64,000 nucleotides of DNA, taken from contig NZ_CP076853.1 in the NCBI RefSeq assembly GCF_018987265.1, positions 2,356,001 to 2,420,000 on the forward strand, given 5' to 3'. This document shows, one piece after another, positions 1 to 9,324 of this stretch (position 1 is the first letter of the stretch; each line of letters begins with the position of its first letter). The position numbers and the translations under genes are program-made. Source of the stretch: Rhizobium sp. WYJ-E13 (GTDB lineage Bacteria; Pseudomonadota; Alphaproteobacteria; Rhizobiales; Rhizobiaceae). Below the pieces are notes generated by a model. It had not been told where the DNA came from. It ran no database searches and saw only the letters and a program-made list of their open reading frames with translations.

Positions 1-284
1 TCCATCATCAGGTTGGTGAGCCAGAGCGTCAGGCAGTCGACCAGGATTGCCCTGCCCTCGCCATCGATGGCCGCAAGGCGCTCCATGAGATCGAGCGGCT
101 CCTCATGCGTGGTCCAGGAGGGACCGCGATCGGCCTTGTGCTGGTCGATACGCGCCTGCATCTCCCCGTCCCACGCCCGGCCGGTGGCGATGTAGTGGCG
201 GTCGAGGCCGCTGGCTGTCACGAGATTTTCGGCGAAGCGGGATTTGCCGGAGCGCGCGCCGCCGAGGATGAAGGTGGCGGTCAT
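1..284 (-). CDS. cobU: CobU/CobP: adenosylcobinamide kinase / adenosylcobinamide-phosphate guanylyltransferase (partial, 3' end beyond window)
   Basis: Reading leftward from an ATG at 284, the frame stays open to base 1 (94 codons), so the C-terminal half is outside the window. The N-terminus has the P-loop GGARSGKS at about residues 8-15, then [17 protein letters not shown] and [10 protein letters not shown] segments, and [12 protein letters not shown], all typical of CobU/CobP. The enzyme phosphorylates adenosylcobinamide and then transfers GMP, late in cobalamin assembly and salvage. The gene sits about 220 nt downstream of a cobalamin riboswitch on the same strand, so B12 should repress it. 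In rhizobia this gene (also called cobP) often heads a larger cob operon; that part is not visible here. Confidence 0.93.
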   Translation of the reverse strand, partial: MTATFILGGARSGKSRFAENLVTASGLDRHYIATGRAWDGEMQARIDQHKADRGPSWTTHEEPLDLMERLAAIDGEGRAILVDCLTLWLTNLMM

Positions 285-504
285 GCGCAAACGCTCCTAT
301 GAGAGAGGATGCGGCGGCTTGTTCTAAGTGTACTTTCCTTGGCGACAGAGGGGGGTGCCACAGACTCGACGCAAGAGGCCGAAAGCACCGCACCGACGCC
401 TCCCAATCGCACCGCCAAAGGCAGCACCGAACCATATCCTTCAGCCAAAACAACCTCCGTGCTGGCAGCGGGCAAAACACCCAGTTGGGCACTATGCCCG
501 GCAC

Positions 505-868
505 GGATGGCAGGTCTCCTGGCTCGCAGTTGTCGGCCGCGACAGGGGCAACCGTTTCCGGTCGCCCCTGATCGTGCCAGCGGATCTGCCTCGCCTTCCC
601 GGCTGCATCTCGTGAAAAGGCGGACGATTCGTAGAAAGAGAGGCGTCCTGCCCCGGCTGATCACGGTGCATTTCCAGTGGCTTTTCCGGCGCCTGTTCCA
701 CCTTGCCCGCCCGCAGGATGCGGGCCGTCGGCGCGGCAGTCGAAATGCCGGACGGAAGACCCTGACTGCTCTACAGTCGCGGGGTCGGCTGTGATGAAGG
801 CCCCCGACTTGGGTCCGCCTCGTCACATTCCCTTTTCATCCGGAAGGCGTCAGGCCGATCCGGAACCA
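505..868 (-). promoter_or_regulatory. Cobalamin (AdoCbl) riboswitch upstream of cobU
   Basis: On the minus strand the conserved blocks occur in the right order: GGGAAT (832-827), CCCCGCGACTGTAG (784-771), GCCACTG (681-675), CCGGGAAGGCG (about 602-592) and the B12-box-like AGCCAGGAGACCTGCC (524-509). The aptamer spans about 360 nt, longer than many because the arms between the blocks are large. About 220 nt of leader separate it from the cobU ATG at 284; it contains a short hairpin GGGCA-TAG-TGCCC just after the aptamer (502-490). Binding of adenosylcobalamin is expected to lower cobU expression. Bases 285-504 hold no gene that I can support. Confidence 0.93.
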
Positions 869-885
869 TCCATTATGTGGTTTCA

Positions 886-914
886 TGGTTAGGCGCGCGC
901 AACCCCCATGTCAA
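886..914 (-). promoter_or_regulatory. Sigma-70-type promoter for the cobU riboswitch transcript
   Basis: On the minus strand TTGACA (914-909) is followed after 17 nt by TAACCA (891-886). Transcription would start near 880, about 10 nt before the first riboswitch helix. The -35 is perfect, the -10 is only moderate. The stretch 915-1089 up to the ClC gene shows no other clear signal. Confidence 0.55.
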
Positions 915-1089
915 TTGCCCCGCACTGTGCCAGAGAGGTTCATCTCTACTTACACTACCAAGATTATCGTGTTTATTCAAAATCTTATGTCATAGAAACT
1001 TTACTGCCCGGCCGGTATTTAGCCGCAATTGGCAGGCATGCGGTGCCGCCTGCCACCCTTGACCGCCGCTCCTGTCGCCTAGTTCTCCT

Positions 1090-2883
1090 ATGATGCTCTC
1101 CCGAATGGATATCCGCCGCTTCCGGCCCTTCACAACCATATTCGATTTGGGACGCCTGCGCGCCCTCGCCAGACAAAGTGAAATAGGCCTGGTCTTTGCC
1201 GGCGCGCTGGTCGGCATCGCTGCGGGGCTGGCGGTCAGCGCCATGAGTTTCGTGTCCGAGGCAATGCACCGGTTGATCTTCGGCATCGAAACCGAAACCC
1301 GGCTCAGCGCTTCGCAGATCGACAACCAGTTCCTGCTGATGACGGCGCCTTTCGCCGGCGGTATCCTACTCGGCTTGTTGTTCTTCATCCTCGCCAAGTG
1401 GCGCAAGAAGCCGATGGTCGACCCGATCGAGGCCAATGCGCTGCATGGCGGTCGCCTGTCTTTGACAGACAGCATTCTCGTCGCCGTCCAGAACATCATC
1501 TCCAACGGCTTCGGCGCCTCGGTCGGTCTGGAAGCCGGCTATACGCAGCTTGCAGCCGGCATCGCCTCGAAATTCGGCCTGAAACTGCAACTGCGCCGCG
1601 CCGATCTGCGCGTGCTTGTCGGCTGCGGCGCTGCCGGCGCCATCGCGGCCGCCTTCAATGCGCCGCTGACCGGCGCGTTCTACGCCTTCGAGCTCATCAT
1701 CGGCACATACGCCATCGTCTCGCTGACACCGGTCGTCGTTGCAGCCCTGGTCGCCACACTGGTTGCACGCCTGCTTGCCGGTAGCGATTTCATCATCGAT
1801 GTCGGCAGTTTCGGCGCTGTCCAGCCGGCCGATTACGTGCCGGCGATCGCACTCGGCGCCTTCTGCGCCGGCATTGGCATCCTGCTCATGCAGGGCGTCG
1901 CCTTCGTCGAGGAACTGGCACGAAAGAGCTCCGTCCCGCTGCCCTTTCGCCCGGCGCTCGGCGGCATCGTCGTCGGCCTGCTGGCGCTGGTCTCGCCGCA
2001 GATTCTGGCCGCCGGACATGGCGCACTGCATCTGAACCTCGCCAACGAAGTAACGATCCCCGCCCTTATCAGCCTGTTTTTGCTGAAATCGGTCGCTTCG
2101 GCTGTCTCGATCGGCTCCGGCTTCAGGGGCGGCCTGTTCTTCGCTTCACTCTTCATGGGCGCGCTGCTCGGCAAGCTCTTTGCCTATTCCGCCCCCTATT
2201 TTGCCGATGCGACGCTGACCCCCGTCATCTATGCCGTGGTCGGCATGAGTTCGCTTGCCGTCGCCGTCATCGGCGGGCCGCTGACCATGACCTTCCTCGC
2301 ACTGGAGATTACCGGCGACTTTCCGATCACCGCCCTCGTGCTCGCCGCCGTCATCACTTCCTCGCTCGTGGTTCGCACCACCTTCGGCTACTCCTTCGCC
2401 ACATGGCGTTTCCACCTGCGCGGCGAGAGCATCCGCAGCGCCCATGATGTCGGCTGGATCCGCAACCTGACCGTCGACAAGCTGATGCGCGCCGATGTGA
2501 AGACGGCTAAAAACAGCATGACGCTCGGCGACTTCAAGACGGCCTACCCGATCGGCTCGACTCAGCGCGTCATCCTTGTTGACGATCAGGACAAATATGC
2601 AGGTCTGGTGCTCGTCCCGGAAATCTACGCAAATCCCACCAGCGCGCAGGACGAAGCCCAGAATCTCGCCGATTTCATCCGCTATAAAAACGATTTCCTG
2701 CAGCCGCAGATGAACGCCAAGCAGGCAGCCGCGATCTTCGACAAGACCGAAAGCGAAGCACTCGCCGTCGTCAACAACATGATCGAGCGCAAGGTGATCG
2801 GCCAGCTCAGCGAAAGCCACACACTACGCCGCTACAGCGAAGAACTCGACCGCCGCCGCCGCGAAGTTTCAGGCGAGATTTAG
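1090..2883 (+). CDS. ClC-family chloride channel / H+ antiporter with C-terminal CBS-like region
   Basis: Integral membrane protein of 597 residues. It has many hydrophobic helices from about residue 35 to 435 and a soluble tail (about 465-590) that resembles a CBS pair. ClC hallmarks are visible but altered. GLEAG at 146-150 corresponds to GREGP, and E148 is the gating glutamate. The GxFxP loop reads GGLFFAS near 344. The GSGIP selectivity loop reads MVDPIEAN near 109. Such proteins exchange Cl- for H+ or conduct Cl- across the inner membrane; substrate and mode are not readable here. ATG at 1090 is directly followed by a second ATG. The stop overlaps the convergent cobQ stop by 4 bp. Confidence 0.88.
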   Translation: MMLSRMDIRRFRPFTTIFDLGRLRALARQSEIGLVFAGALVGIAAGLAVSAMSFVSEAMHRLIFGIETETRLSASQIDNQFLLMTAPFAGGILLGLLFFILAKWRKKPMVDPIEANALHGGRLSLTDSILVAVQNIISNGFGASVGLEAGYTQLAAGIASKFGLKLQLRRADLRVLVGCGAAGAIAAAFNAPLTGAFYAFELIIGTYAIVSLTPVVVAALVATLVARLLAGSDFIIDVGSFGAVQPADYVPAIALGAFCAGIGILLMQGVAFVEELARKSSVPLPFRPALGGIVVGLLALVSPQILAAGHGALHLNLANEVTIPALISLFLLKSVASAVSIGSGFRGGLFFASLFMGALLGKLFAYSAPYFADATLTPVIYAVVGMSSLAVAVIGGPLTMTFLALEITGDFPITALVLAAVITSSLVVRTTFGYSFATWRFHLRGESIRSAHDVGWIRNLTVDKLMRADVKTAKNSMTLGDFKTAYPIGSTQRVILVDDQDKYAGLVLVPEIYANPTSAQDEAQNLADFIRYKNDFLQPQMNAKQAAAIFDKTESEALAVVNNMIERKVIGQLSESHTLRRYSEELDRRRREVSGEI

Positions 2884-4331
2884 AGTAGGCCGGCAAGAAA
2901 GCGGTCATCGAGAGTGCGCTCAAGCTCCGCGGCAACGTCGTCCAGCGCCTGATCGACGCTTTGGCGATAGTTCGCCCGCTCTCCTGAAAGCCCGAAGCTT
3001 TCGAGAAGCCTGCCCCGATAGGCATCCGAACCGAACAGGCCGTGCAGATAGGTGCCTATGACATGCCCGTCGGCGGAAATCGCCCCATCCGGCAGGCCAT
3101 CGACAACCGCCACCGGGCGCGCGCAATCGGCCCCTTGCGTGATGCCGAGGTGGATCTGATAGCCCGATAGCGGCACCTCATACTGACAGGAGCGCGCGCT
3201 GCTATTACGCACGGTCTTCTCCGGCGCCATCTCGGTATCAACATCGAGCAGGCCAAGCCCTTCAATGTCAGTCACCGCCCCTTCAATGCCCAGTGGATCA
3301 TGCACCCTGCGCCCGAGCATCTGGTAGCCGCCGCAGATGCCGATCACCCGGCCGCCCCGCCTGACATGAGCGGCAAGGTCACGGTCCCATCCCTGCGCCC
3401 TGAGATCGCTGAGGTCCGATATGGTCGATTTCGAGCCAGGCAGGATGATGAGTCCCGCATCATCAGGCAGCCGTTCGCCTGAGCGTACAAAGACGAGCTC
3501 GACATCAGGCTCAGCCCGCAGCGGATCGAGATCGTCGAAATTGGCAATGCGCGGCAGCACCGGCACGGCAATCTTCAGCGCCCCTCGCGCGCCCTTGGCC
3601 AGCCGCTCCAGCACGACGGAATCTTCCGCCGGCAGCCGCCCCGCCGCCTGAAGCCAGGGCACGACGCCGAAACAAGGCCAGCCGGTGAACTGGCCGATCG
3701 ATGTAATACCGTCGTCGAACAGGCTCACATCCCCACGGAACTTGTTGATGATATAGCCCGAAATCATGCTGCGATCCTCTTCGGCAAGGATCGCATGGGT
3801 GCCGACGAGCGAGGCGATGACCCCACCGCGGTCGATATCGCCGACGAGAACGACAGGCACATTTGCCCGTGTCGCAAAGCCCATATTGGCGATATCGCCA
3901 GCCCTGAGATTGATTTCCGCCGGCGAACCCGCCCCCTCGACAACGACGAGATCGGCATCTTCCGACACCTTGGCGAAACTCTCCAGCACGGAAGAGATGA
4001 GCTGCGGCTTCAGCCGCTGATAGTCGCGCCCCTTTGCCTGCCCGAACACCCTGCCCTGCACGATGATCTGGCTGCCGTTTTCGGACTGTGGCTTCAGCAG
4101 CACCGGGTTCATATGCACTGATGATGGCGTACGGGCCGCAAGCGCCTGCAGCCATTGCGCCCGGCCAATCTCGCCGCCGTCGTCGGAAACCGCCGCATTA
4201 TTCGACATGTTCTGCGGCTTGAACGGCCGCACCGTCAGCCCGCGATTGGCCGCCAGCCGGCAAAGCCCCGCCACCAGCACCGTCTTGCCGACATCCGAGC
4301 CGGTTCCCTGCAGCATGATGGCTCTGGTCAT
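2880..4331 (-). CDS. cobQ: CobQ: cobyric acid synthase (glutamine-hydrolysing)
   Basis: Full-length protein of 483 residues. It amidates the b, d, e and g side chains of adenosylcobyrinic acid a,c-diamide, using glutamine and ATP. The N-terminal dethiobiotin-synthetase-like ATPase domain starts with GTGSDVGKT (residues 9-17) and contains [11 protein letters not shown]. The C-terminal class I glutamine amidotransferase domain has the nucleophile in GICGGYQ (about C333) and the catalytic His in GTYLHGLF (about H428). It is cytoplasmic. It is separated from cobU by the ClC gene and shows no riboswitch of its own in the 650 nt upstream. Its last 4 bp overlap the end of the convergent ClC gene. 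Confidence 0.97.
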   Translation of the reverse strand: MTRAIMLQGTGSDVGKTVLVAGLCRLAANRGLTVRPFKPQNMSNNAAVSDDGGEIGRAQWLQALAARTPSSVHMNPVLLKPQSENGSQIIVQGRVFGQAKGRDYQRLKPQLISSVLESFAKVSEDADLVVVEGAGSPAEINLRAGDIANMGFATRANVPVVLVGDIDRGGVIASLVGTHAILAEEDRSMISGYIINKFRGDVSLFDDGITSIGQFTGWPCFGVVPWLQAAGRLPAEDSVVLERLAKGARGALKIAVPVLPRIANFDDLDPLRAEPDVELVFVRSGERLPDDAGLIILPGSKSTISDLSDLRAQGWDRDLAAHVRRGGRVIGICGGYQMLGRRVHDPLGIEGAVTDIEGLGLLDVDTEMAPEKTVRNSSARSCQYEVPLSGYQIHLGITQGADCARPVAVVDGLPDGAISADGHVIGTYLHGLFGSDAYRGRLLESFGLSGERANYRQSVDQALDDVAAELERTLDDRFLAGLL

Positions 4332-4987
4332 TAGGGTCTATCCGTGAAGCGTTTCCGCAGGCCTACAATGAGCGTTGCGGGCGGGTCAACAGGGACCCAG
4401 AAATGCGAAAACCGCGATCAGGCCATCAGCCCAACGCGGTTTGCCATAAAACGCTGACGCCCTCACCATTACGCGATGAAGCTCGCTTTCTCCGGGACGC
4501 TCTACCTGATCCGGAGAAGCAGCGCGGTTGTCCCCCGCCGCGTCACAACTGATAACGGCACATTCTTACCGGATGGTTATTGAAAGCGCGCCTTGACGCG
4601 AATTTCGACCTTTTTTGCACTTTTTCTAATTTTTCTCATCTGAGACCGCATTCAGGTCTTTCCGCAAGGGGCACATTTGCCTCCAGCGCGCGCAAGATCG
4701 TACCCTCCGTGCGCCGGCATAAATTCTTCGAATTCAATTATTTAGTGACTGATGGAAGACAGAAAAGAGAGTTGATTTCTTGCCGCAAATCCGTAAGCTT
4801 GCTCATCATCAGCCATCGATAGAAATGGCCAGCGACGAGCCGCCGGAGAACCAGACGAACGGCGCCGCAGACAGGAAGCCCGGCGAGCATATTCCGGGCG
4901 TTTGGCACCTGAAGCGGCGGAGAGATTTGTCGGCTAATTGCCCCGGTGCATGCACGTTCGATCACATAAAATTTCGGGGAATATATA
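4332..4987. other. Intergenic region between divergent cobQ and the betaine-binding protein gene
   Basis: About 655 nt without a convincing gene. It contains an inverted repeat AAACCGCG/CGCGGTTT with an 18-nt loop (4409-4442), an AT-rich stretch with poly-T tracts at about 4600-4640, and a purine-rich Shine-Dalgarno (GGGGA) just before the ATG at 4988. I checked for a cobalamin-type leader on the cobQ side and a SAM-type riboswitch on the other side and recognised neither. Promoters for both flanking genes presumably lie here, but I could not place them. Confidence 0.5.
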
Positions 4988-5980
4988 ATGAAGACATTTT
5001 TCACGTCGTTCATCCTTGCCGTCTGTCTGTATGCGGGAATTGCGCAAGCCGCCGGATGCGGCAAAGTCTCGATTGCCGAGATGAGGTGGGGCTCCGCCGG
5101 CATTGCCGCGAGCTTCGACAAATTCATCCTCGAGAAAGGCTACGGCTGCTCCGTCTCGATTGTTGACGGTGACACGCTGCCGACCTTCGCCTCCATGGAT
5201 GCCAAGGGCACGCCCGATATCGCCTCGGAATTCTGGACGAAGGCCGTCCAGCCGCAGCTCGATACCGCCATCAAGGAGGGTCGGTTGGTGAAGGGCGCCG
5301 AAATCCTCGCCGACGGAGCGATCGAAGGCTGGTACATCCCCAAATTCATCGCCGATGCAAACCCGGATATCGGCTCCGTACAGGATGCGCTGAAGCACCC
5401 GGAACTCTTTCCCGATATCGACGCCCCCTCGCACGCCGCCATCTACAATTGCCCGGAATCCTGGGCCTGCAAGACCTCGACAAGCAATCTCTTCAAGGCG
5501 CTCGATGCCGACAAGCGCGGCTTTGCGCTGGTCGACAGCCGGACCCCTGAAGATTTCGATGATTCGATCGCCCGCGCCTTCGACAACAAGGTCGGCTGGC
5601 TCGGCTATTACTGGTCGCCGACATCGGTCATCGGCAAGTATGACATGAAGCTCCTCGATTTCGGCATGCCGCACGATCAGGCCGAATGGGACGCCTGCAC
5701 CTCGGTTCGCGGCTGCGCCAATCCCAAGGTGAACGCCTATCCAGTGTCGCAGGCCTTCACGCTGATGACCCGGTCCTTTGCCGACCGCGCCGGCCCTGTC
5801 ATGACCTATCTGAAGGCGCGCAGCTGGGACAACGAGACCATCAGCCAGGTCCTCGCCTGGCAGGATGAAAACGGCGAGGACAACGAAAATGCAGCCCTCT
5901 ATTTCCTTGAGAATTATGAGGAGCTCTGGAGTCGTTGGGTTCCGGCCGATGTAGCCGAGAAGGTCAAGGCCAGTCTATAA
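4988..5980 (+). CDS. Glycine betaine/choline-type ABC transporter substrate-binding protein (OpuAC/ProX family)
   Basis: 330 residues with a Sec signal peptide (hydrophobic core 4-18, probable cleavage after AQA near 21), so periplasmic. The body fits OpuAC: MRWGSAGIAA near the N-terminus, GDTLPTFASMDAKGTPDIASEFW, DALKHPELF, and LGYYWSPTSVIGKYDM with the aromatic residues that usually line the quaternary-ammonium pocket. Family members capture betaine, proline betaine or choline. No permease or ATPase gene is adjacent, so it is a solitary binding protein that must use transporter parts encoded elsewhere or act otherwise. The next small gene starts 33 bp downstream and may be cotranscribed. 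The Shine-Dalgarno GGGGA precedes the ATG. Confidence 0.85.
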   Translation: MKTFFTSFILAVCLYAGIAQAAGCGKVSIAEMRWGSAGIAASFDKFILEKGYGCSVSIVDGDTLPTFASMDAKGTPDIASEFWTKAVQPQLDTAIKEGRLVKGAEILADGAIEGWYIPKFIADANPDIGSVQDALKHPELFPDIDAPSHAAIYNCPESWACKTSTSNLFKALDADKRGFALVDSRTPEDFDDSIARAFDNKVGWLGYYWSPTSVIGKYDMKLLDFGMPHDQAEWDACTSVRGCANPKVNAYPVSQAFTLMTRSFADRAGPVMTYLKARSWDNETISQVLAWQDENGEDNENAALYFLENYEELWSRWVPADVAEKVKASL

Positions 5981-6013
5981 ACCTTTCCGACAACAAGGAC
6001 TGGACGATTCGTT

Positions 6014-6364
6014 ATGACTGGCACGGTGCCCTTCCCCGATCGCGATACCGTCGCGGAAAAACTCGCGGCGCTCTCGGAAACCGACAAATCCTATCTGTCG
6101 CTGCTGATGGAAAATCCGGTGCAGGACGATAATCTGCTCGCGGGCCTCTATCGGCACCTCGACCTCGCCTCCGCCTCGCGCCTTCTCAATTCGCTGAAGC
6201 TCGAAACGCTCGGCAAATGGATCGACGGAGCAGCGCCCGACCGGCTGCAGATCAGGCTCATGGAAGCGGCGCGCTCCAGCCAGCACCCGGCCTATGCCGC
6301 ATTCCGGACCGGGCTGACCCGATCCGGCGGGCTGGAAAAAGCCTATCCGGCTTCAAAAATCTGA
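6014..6364 (+). CDS. Hypothetical protein, 116 aa, behind the betaine-binding protein
   Basis: A soluble, mostly helical-looking protein without signal peptide or membrane segment. I do not recognise a family. It carries heptad-like leucine patterns (for example LLAGLYRHLDLASASRLLNSL, about residues 42-62) and a charged N-terminal half. It begins 33 bp after the binding-protein stop on the same strand, so it probably belongs to that transcript. No strong Shine-Dalgarno is visible before the ATG. Confidence 0.6.
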   Translation: MTGTVPFPDRDTVAEKLAALSETDKSYLSLLMENPVQDDNLLAGLYRHLDLASASRLLNSLKLETLGKWIDGAAPDRLQIRLMEAARSSQHPAYAAFRTGLTRSGGLEKAYPASKI

Positions 6365-6370
6365 ACTTGT

Positions 6371-6526
6371 TTATCTCTTCGCTGCGCGATCGACACTGCG
6401 GCCGGCATCCTGCGTGGCATTGACAGCATTTGCCGTATCCCTGCCCACGCCGCGGATCGTGTTGGCGCAGGAAGAAAGCGCGAGAAGGATCATCAAGGCG
6501 GAAGCGATTTTACCCGTGGTCGTCAT
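6371..6526 (-). CDS. Small entericidin-like lipoprotein (51 aa)
   Basis: ATG at 6526 is preceded by AAGGA at good spacing. The 51-residue product starts MTTTGKIASALMILLALSSC, a short lipoprotein signal with lipobox LSSC and Cys20 as the lipidated residue. The mature part TIRGVGRDTANAVNATQDAG resembles entericidin A/B (EcnA/EcnB): a small, Gly/Asp/Ala-rich amphipathic peptide anchored in an envelope membrane. In enteric bacteria these form an antidote/toxin pair; in rhizobia single copies are common and their role is unclear. It is the next gene downstream of lysR on the same strand, 95 bp away. Confidence 0.82.
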   Translation of the reverse strand: MTTTGKIASALMILLALSSCANTIRGVGRDTANAVNATQDAGRSVDRAAKR

Positions 6527-6621
6527 GTGCGAAATCCTTTTATGAAATCAACCCCGAACGGCTGATGCCGTCCGGGCGGGATAACGCGTTCGTGAGCGAA
6601 AAGTTCACCGGCTAACCGAAT

Positions 6622-7521
6622 TCAGGCAGCAGCCGCTTTCGACCTCTCGGCGAAGGATGCACGGATGCTGTCGGCGACGGTCTCGATCGGCCCCGTCATC
6701 TGCGATGCCGTCAAAAGCTGGATATCGAAAGAGCCCAGTTCCGGCAGCCCTTCCTGGATGCCGAGGATCGCCATGTCATCGCTGACATAGGAGAGCGGCA
6801 GCGGCGCGATGGCGAGATCGGAGACCACGGCGGCGCGCTGCGCCATCGTGTGGGCGCTGAGATAGGCGACGCGATACGGCCGCTTGTTGCGCTCGAGCTG
6901 GGCGATCGCTTCCTGCCGCCAGATGCAGCCGTCTTCCCAGATCGAGATCGGCAGCGGATCGCGCCGATGAGCCGAACCGCACTTCGCGCCTGCCCAGACG
7001 AGCCGTTCGCGATAAACGACTTCGCCATTGGTCGGGAAAGGCCGCGTGGCGCAGTTGATGAGCGCGAGATCGAGGCGCTGCTCCTCCATCCGCTTTTTCA
7101 AGCCGATGCTCATATCGATCGTCACATCGACCATGATGCCCGGATAGCTCTGCGCAAAGCTTTTGAGGACCTGCGGCAGCAGCCGCTCGCCGATATCCTC
7201 GGGCGCGCCGAGCCTTACAACGCCGCTGAGCTCGGGCATGATGAAGCGCGATACCGCCTCGTTGGAAAGCGCCAGAATGTTGCGTGCATAGGACAGGAGC
7301 ATTTCGCCATGCTGCGTCAGCGTCACCGAGCGCGCATCACGGCGAAACAGCATCACGCCCAGTTGCTCTTCGAGCTTCTTGATCTGCATGGAAACGGCCG
7401 ACGGCGTGCGGAACACGGTTTCGGCCGCAGTCGAAAAATTACCGGTCTCTGCAATGGCGACGAAGGTGCGCAGCACGTCATTGTCGAGCAGAGGAATGGG
7501 ACGGCGAAACGGGATGGTCAT
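6622..7521 (-). CDS. LysR-family regulator, VtlR/LsrB-like
   Basis: 299 residues from the ATG at 7521; a TTG at 7536 would add five residues but has a poorer start context. The N-terminal winged HTH (about 12-70) reads LDNDVLRTFVAIAETGNFS, TPSAVSMQIKKLEEQLG and RDARSVTLTQHGEMLL, followed by a periplasmic-binding-protein-like effector domain. The N-terminal PIPLLDNDVLRTFVAI signature is what I recall of the alphaproteobacterial VtlR/LsrB group. VtlR in Brucella activates genes for very small DUF1127-type proteins and the sRNA AbcR2. A pair of LTTR boxes lies just upstream (7532-7576) and an almost identical pair precedes a tiny gene at 12860, which supports this identity. Confidence 0.85.
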   Translation of the reverse strand: MTIPFRRPIPLLDNDVLRTFVAIAETGNFSTAAETVFRTPSAVSMQIKKLEEQLGVMLFRRDARSVTLTQHGEMLLSYARNILALSNEAVSRFIMPELSGVVRLGAPEDIGERLLPQVLKSFAQSYPGIMVDVTIDMSIGLKKRMEEQRLDLALINCATRPFPTNGEVVYRERLVWAGAKCGSAHRRDPLPISIWEDGCIWRQEAIAQLERNKRPYRVAYLSAHTMAQRAAVVSDLAIAPLPLSYVSDDMAILGIQEGLPELGSFDIQLLTASQMTGPIETVADSIRASFAERSKAAAA

Positions 7522-7531
7522 CGTCACATCT

Positions 7532-7576
7532 TTCAATTTTTCTGAATGACGAAGGTTATCATTCCATTTGATTGAA
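7532..7576. promoter_or_regulatory. Paired LysR boxes next to the lysR start (TTCA-N7-TGAA and TTCC-N7-TGAA)
   Basis: TTCA-ATTTTTC-TGAA (7532-7546) is a T-N11-A type LTTR palindrome. A second half-conserved box TTCC-ATTTGAT-TGAA (7562-7576) lies 30 bp further on. Both boxes recur at 12754-12799 with nearly identical sequence and spacing. The location, 11 bp upstream of the lysR ATG, fits autoregulation. No gene on the plus strand follows before the convergent DUF882 gene ends at 7630. Confidence 0.6.
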
Positions 7577-7629
7577 AGTCAATCTGCCCTCTATTTTTGT
7601 GGGGCGATCCCTATCGAGCCTATTTGAGT

Positions 7630-9078
7630 TCAGCCCTCAGTGCCGAAACGGCTGGTCTTGAAGCTTGTTCCAGCCGCACCTGAGGCAACCGTCCGGCCCT
7701 CGCCGACACCCTTCGGATAGGTGTTGCCGATCATAGCAGGCGCCGTGAGTTCAACTGCCGTTTCCGGCGATCGCACCGCCCAGGCAATCAGCGCTCGCGC
7801 GGACATCTCGCCGACGCCGCCCGAGACATGCTCCGACGCGGAGACCGGCAACACCGCGATCTGCTCGGCCGTCGGTGCGGGATGAGTCTGCCGGTCGGCG
7901 ATACCTGAAGTATTGGCGGGCTTGCGACCAACGACGAAGCGCGTGAAATCGGCCGGGGCCGGCTGGACGGATGCCAGCACCGGCGCGACCATGGGCACAG
8001 GTGCGGGTATCTCGCTTTCCACGGCCTCGATTTCAACAGGCCGCAGCGCCGGCAGCGGAACGGTCAGTGAGGCAAGATCGGCAAAGGCCCGGTCGGCAAC
8101 TGCCTTGTCCTCGGGCTTGGCAAGCTGCGGCGCCAGCCCGATCTCGGCCCGCTTCTGCGGCGTCGGCAGCATGGCGGTGACAAGGCTTCCGGTCACGATG
8201 GGATCAGGTGCCCTCATAGGTGCTGCCGCGCGTGCCGTCAGGAGGGTCGGTGCCGCTGTCTTTGGCGTTACAGGAGCATCGTCATCCTCATCCTCGCCTG
8301 ACACAATCTCGATCGGCGCGGAGCGGATACCCTTCTTGCGCTCGGCAAGCGCCACCTGATAGCCCGGCAGCGGCCGCCCGTCCGCCGGCAGGTGGATCGT
8401 GCGTCCGTCGGGGAACAGCCGCGCCAGCTCCTGCCGCGACATGCGCGGCCAGGCGCGCACATTGCCGACATCGAGATGCACGAAGGGCGAACCCGATGTC
8501 GGGTAATAGCCGACGCCGCCCACCTGCATCTGCATGGCAAGCGCACGCAGCGTCGCAAGCTTGACGCCGGGAATATAGAAATCCATCGCCTTGCCGAGCA
8601 TGTGCTGGCTGCGCTTGGCGACACCGGTATTGCGCGAACGGTTGCGCAGCATGTTGTTGGTCGCCGGCGAGCGATAGGCGGAGACGACGTGGATCGTCTC
8701 CTTGGCCCCGCTCTTGCGATAGACTTCCCAGACGAGGTCGAGCAGCCGCGGATCCATCTTCGCCGGCTCGTTACGGCGCCAGTCGCGCAGAAAACGGTTG
8801 ATCTGGTTGAGGCCGCGCTGGTCGTATTTGCCGTTGCGCTTGAACACGATCGTCGCCCGCTCGCCCGTATGCGTGAAGTAGAGTTTCAGCGCCCTGTCTT
8901 CGGCCGCCGCCTCGCCCGATCCGGCAATGACCGCAAAGAAGAAGACCGCAGCAATCGCCATGCGATGGGCAACGACAGACAAAAGCCACGCAGAGGCGGT
9001 CGTCGGGATGGCGGCGATGGTTTGATGAAGGGACACAGGCTTCGTCCATGGTGCGAGACACGAAAACATCACAGGCAC
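7630..9078 (-). CDS. DUF882 (peptidase M15_2, YcbK-like) exported protein with long Pro/Ala-rich tail
   Basis: 482 residues. An N-terminal hydrophobic segment (about 30-58) should direct export or anchoring. The DUF882 domain (about 60-220) contains SAYRSPATNNMLR, SQHMLGKAMDFYIPG and FVHLDVG. These supply the His/Asp/His zinc-ligand pattern shared with D-Ala-D-Ala carboxypeptidases of the M15 fold, so a role in peptidoglycan trimming is likely but not shown. From about residue 240 onward the protein is low-complexity, rich in Ala, Pro and Val with an acidic EDEDDD patch, probably a disordered linker in the periplasm. ATGs at 9078 and 9069 are alternatives. It is monocistronic as far as visible. 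Confidence 0.88.
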   Translation of the reverse strand: MPVMFSCLAPWTKPVSLHQTIAAIPTTASAWLLSVVAHRMAIAAVFFFAVIAGSGEAAAEDRALKLYFTHTGERATIVFKRNGKYDQRGLNQINRFLRDWRRNEPAKMDPRLLDLVWEVYRKSGAKETIHVVSAYRSPATNNMLRNRSRNTGVAKRSQHMLGKAMDFYIPGVKLATLRALAMQMQVGGVGYYPTSGSPFVHLDVGNVRAWPRMSRQELARLFPDGRTIHLPADGRPLPGYQVALAERKKGIRSAPIEIVSGEDEDDDAPVTPKTAAPTLLTARAAAPMRAPDPIVTGSLVTAMLPTPQKRAEIGLAPQLAKPEDKAVADRAFADLASLTVPLPALRPVEIEAVESEIPAPVPMVAPVLASVQPAPADFTRFVVGRKPANTSGIADRQTHPAPTAEQIAVLPVSASEHVSGGVGEMSARALIAWAVRSPETAVELTAPAMIGNTYPKGVGEGRTVASGAAGTSFKTSRFGTEG

Positions 9079-9324
9079 CGCACACGCGGGCGGCGTTAAG
9101 CCTTCATTATGGTCAATAGATCGTTAAGAGTGGGTTTATAAGCCGAGGACTATATGAGGCGCTGTTTCAAGGAGATGCCGTCTTGCGATTCTCCAGTTGC
9201 GCTGGCAGCGAAAAGTTCGCCATAATTATCTTGCCAAGCGCCATGATCTTCGACGGGAACCCTCGCAAAGCGAGACGAGATCGCATAGTTTCGACGCATC
9301 ATTATCATCGAAACAGGCCTAAGT

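Noticed and set aside
4900..4987. Possible SAM-type or other riboswitch before the betaine-binding protein gene.
   Set aside because: The sequence does not contain the conserved SAM-II or SAM-V blocks and no stable pseudoknot could be drawn.
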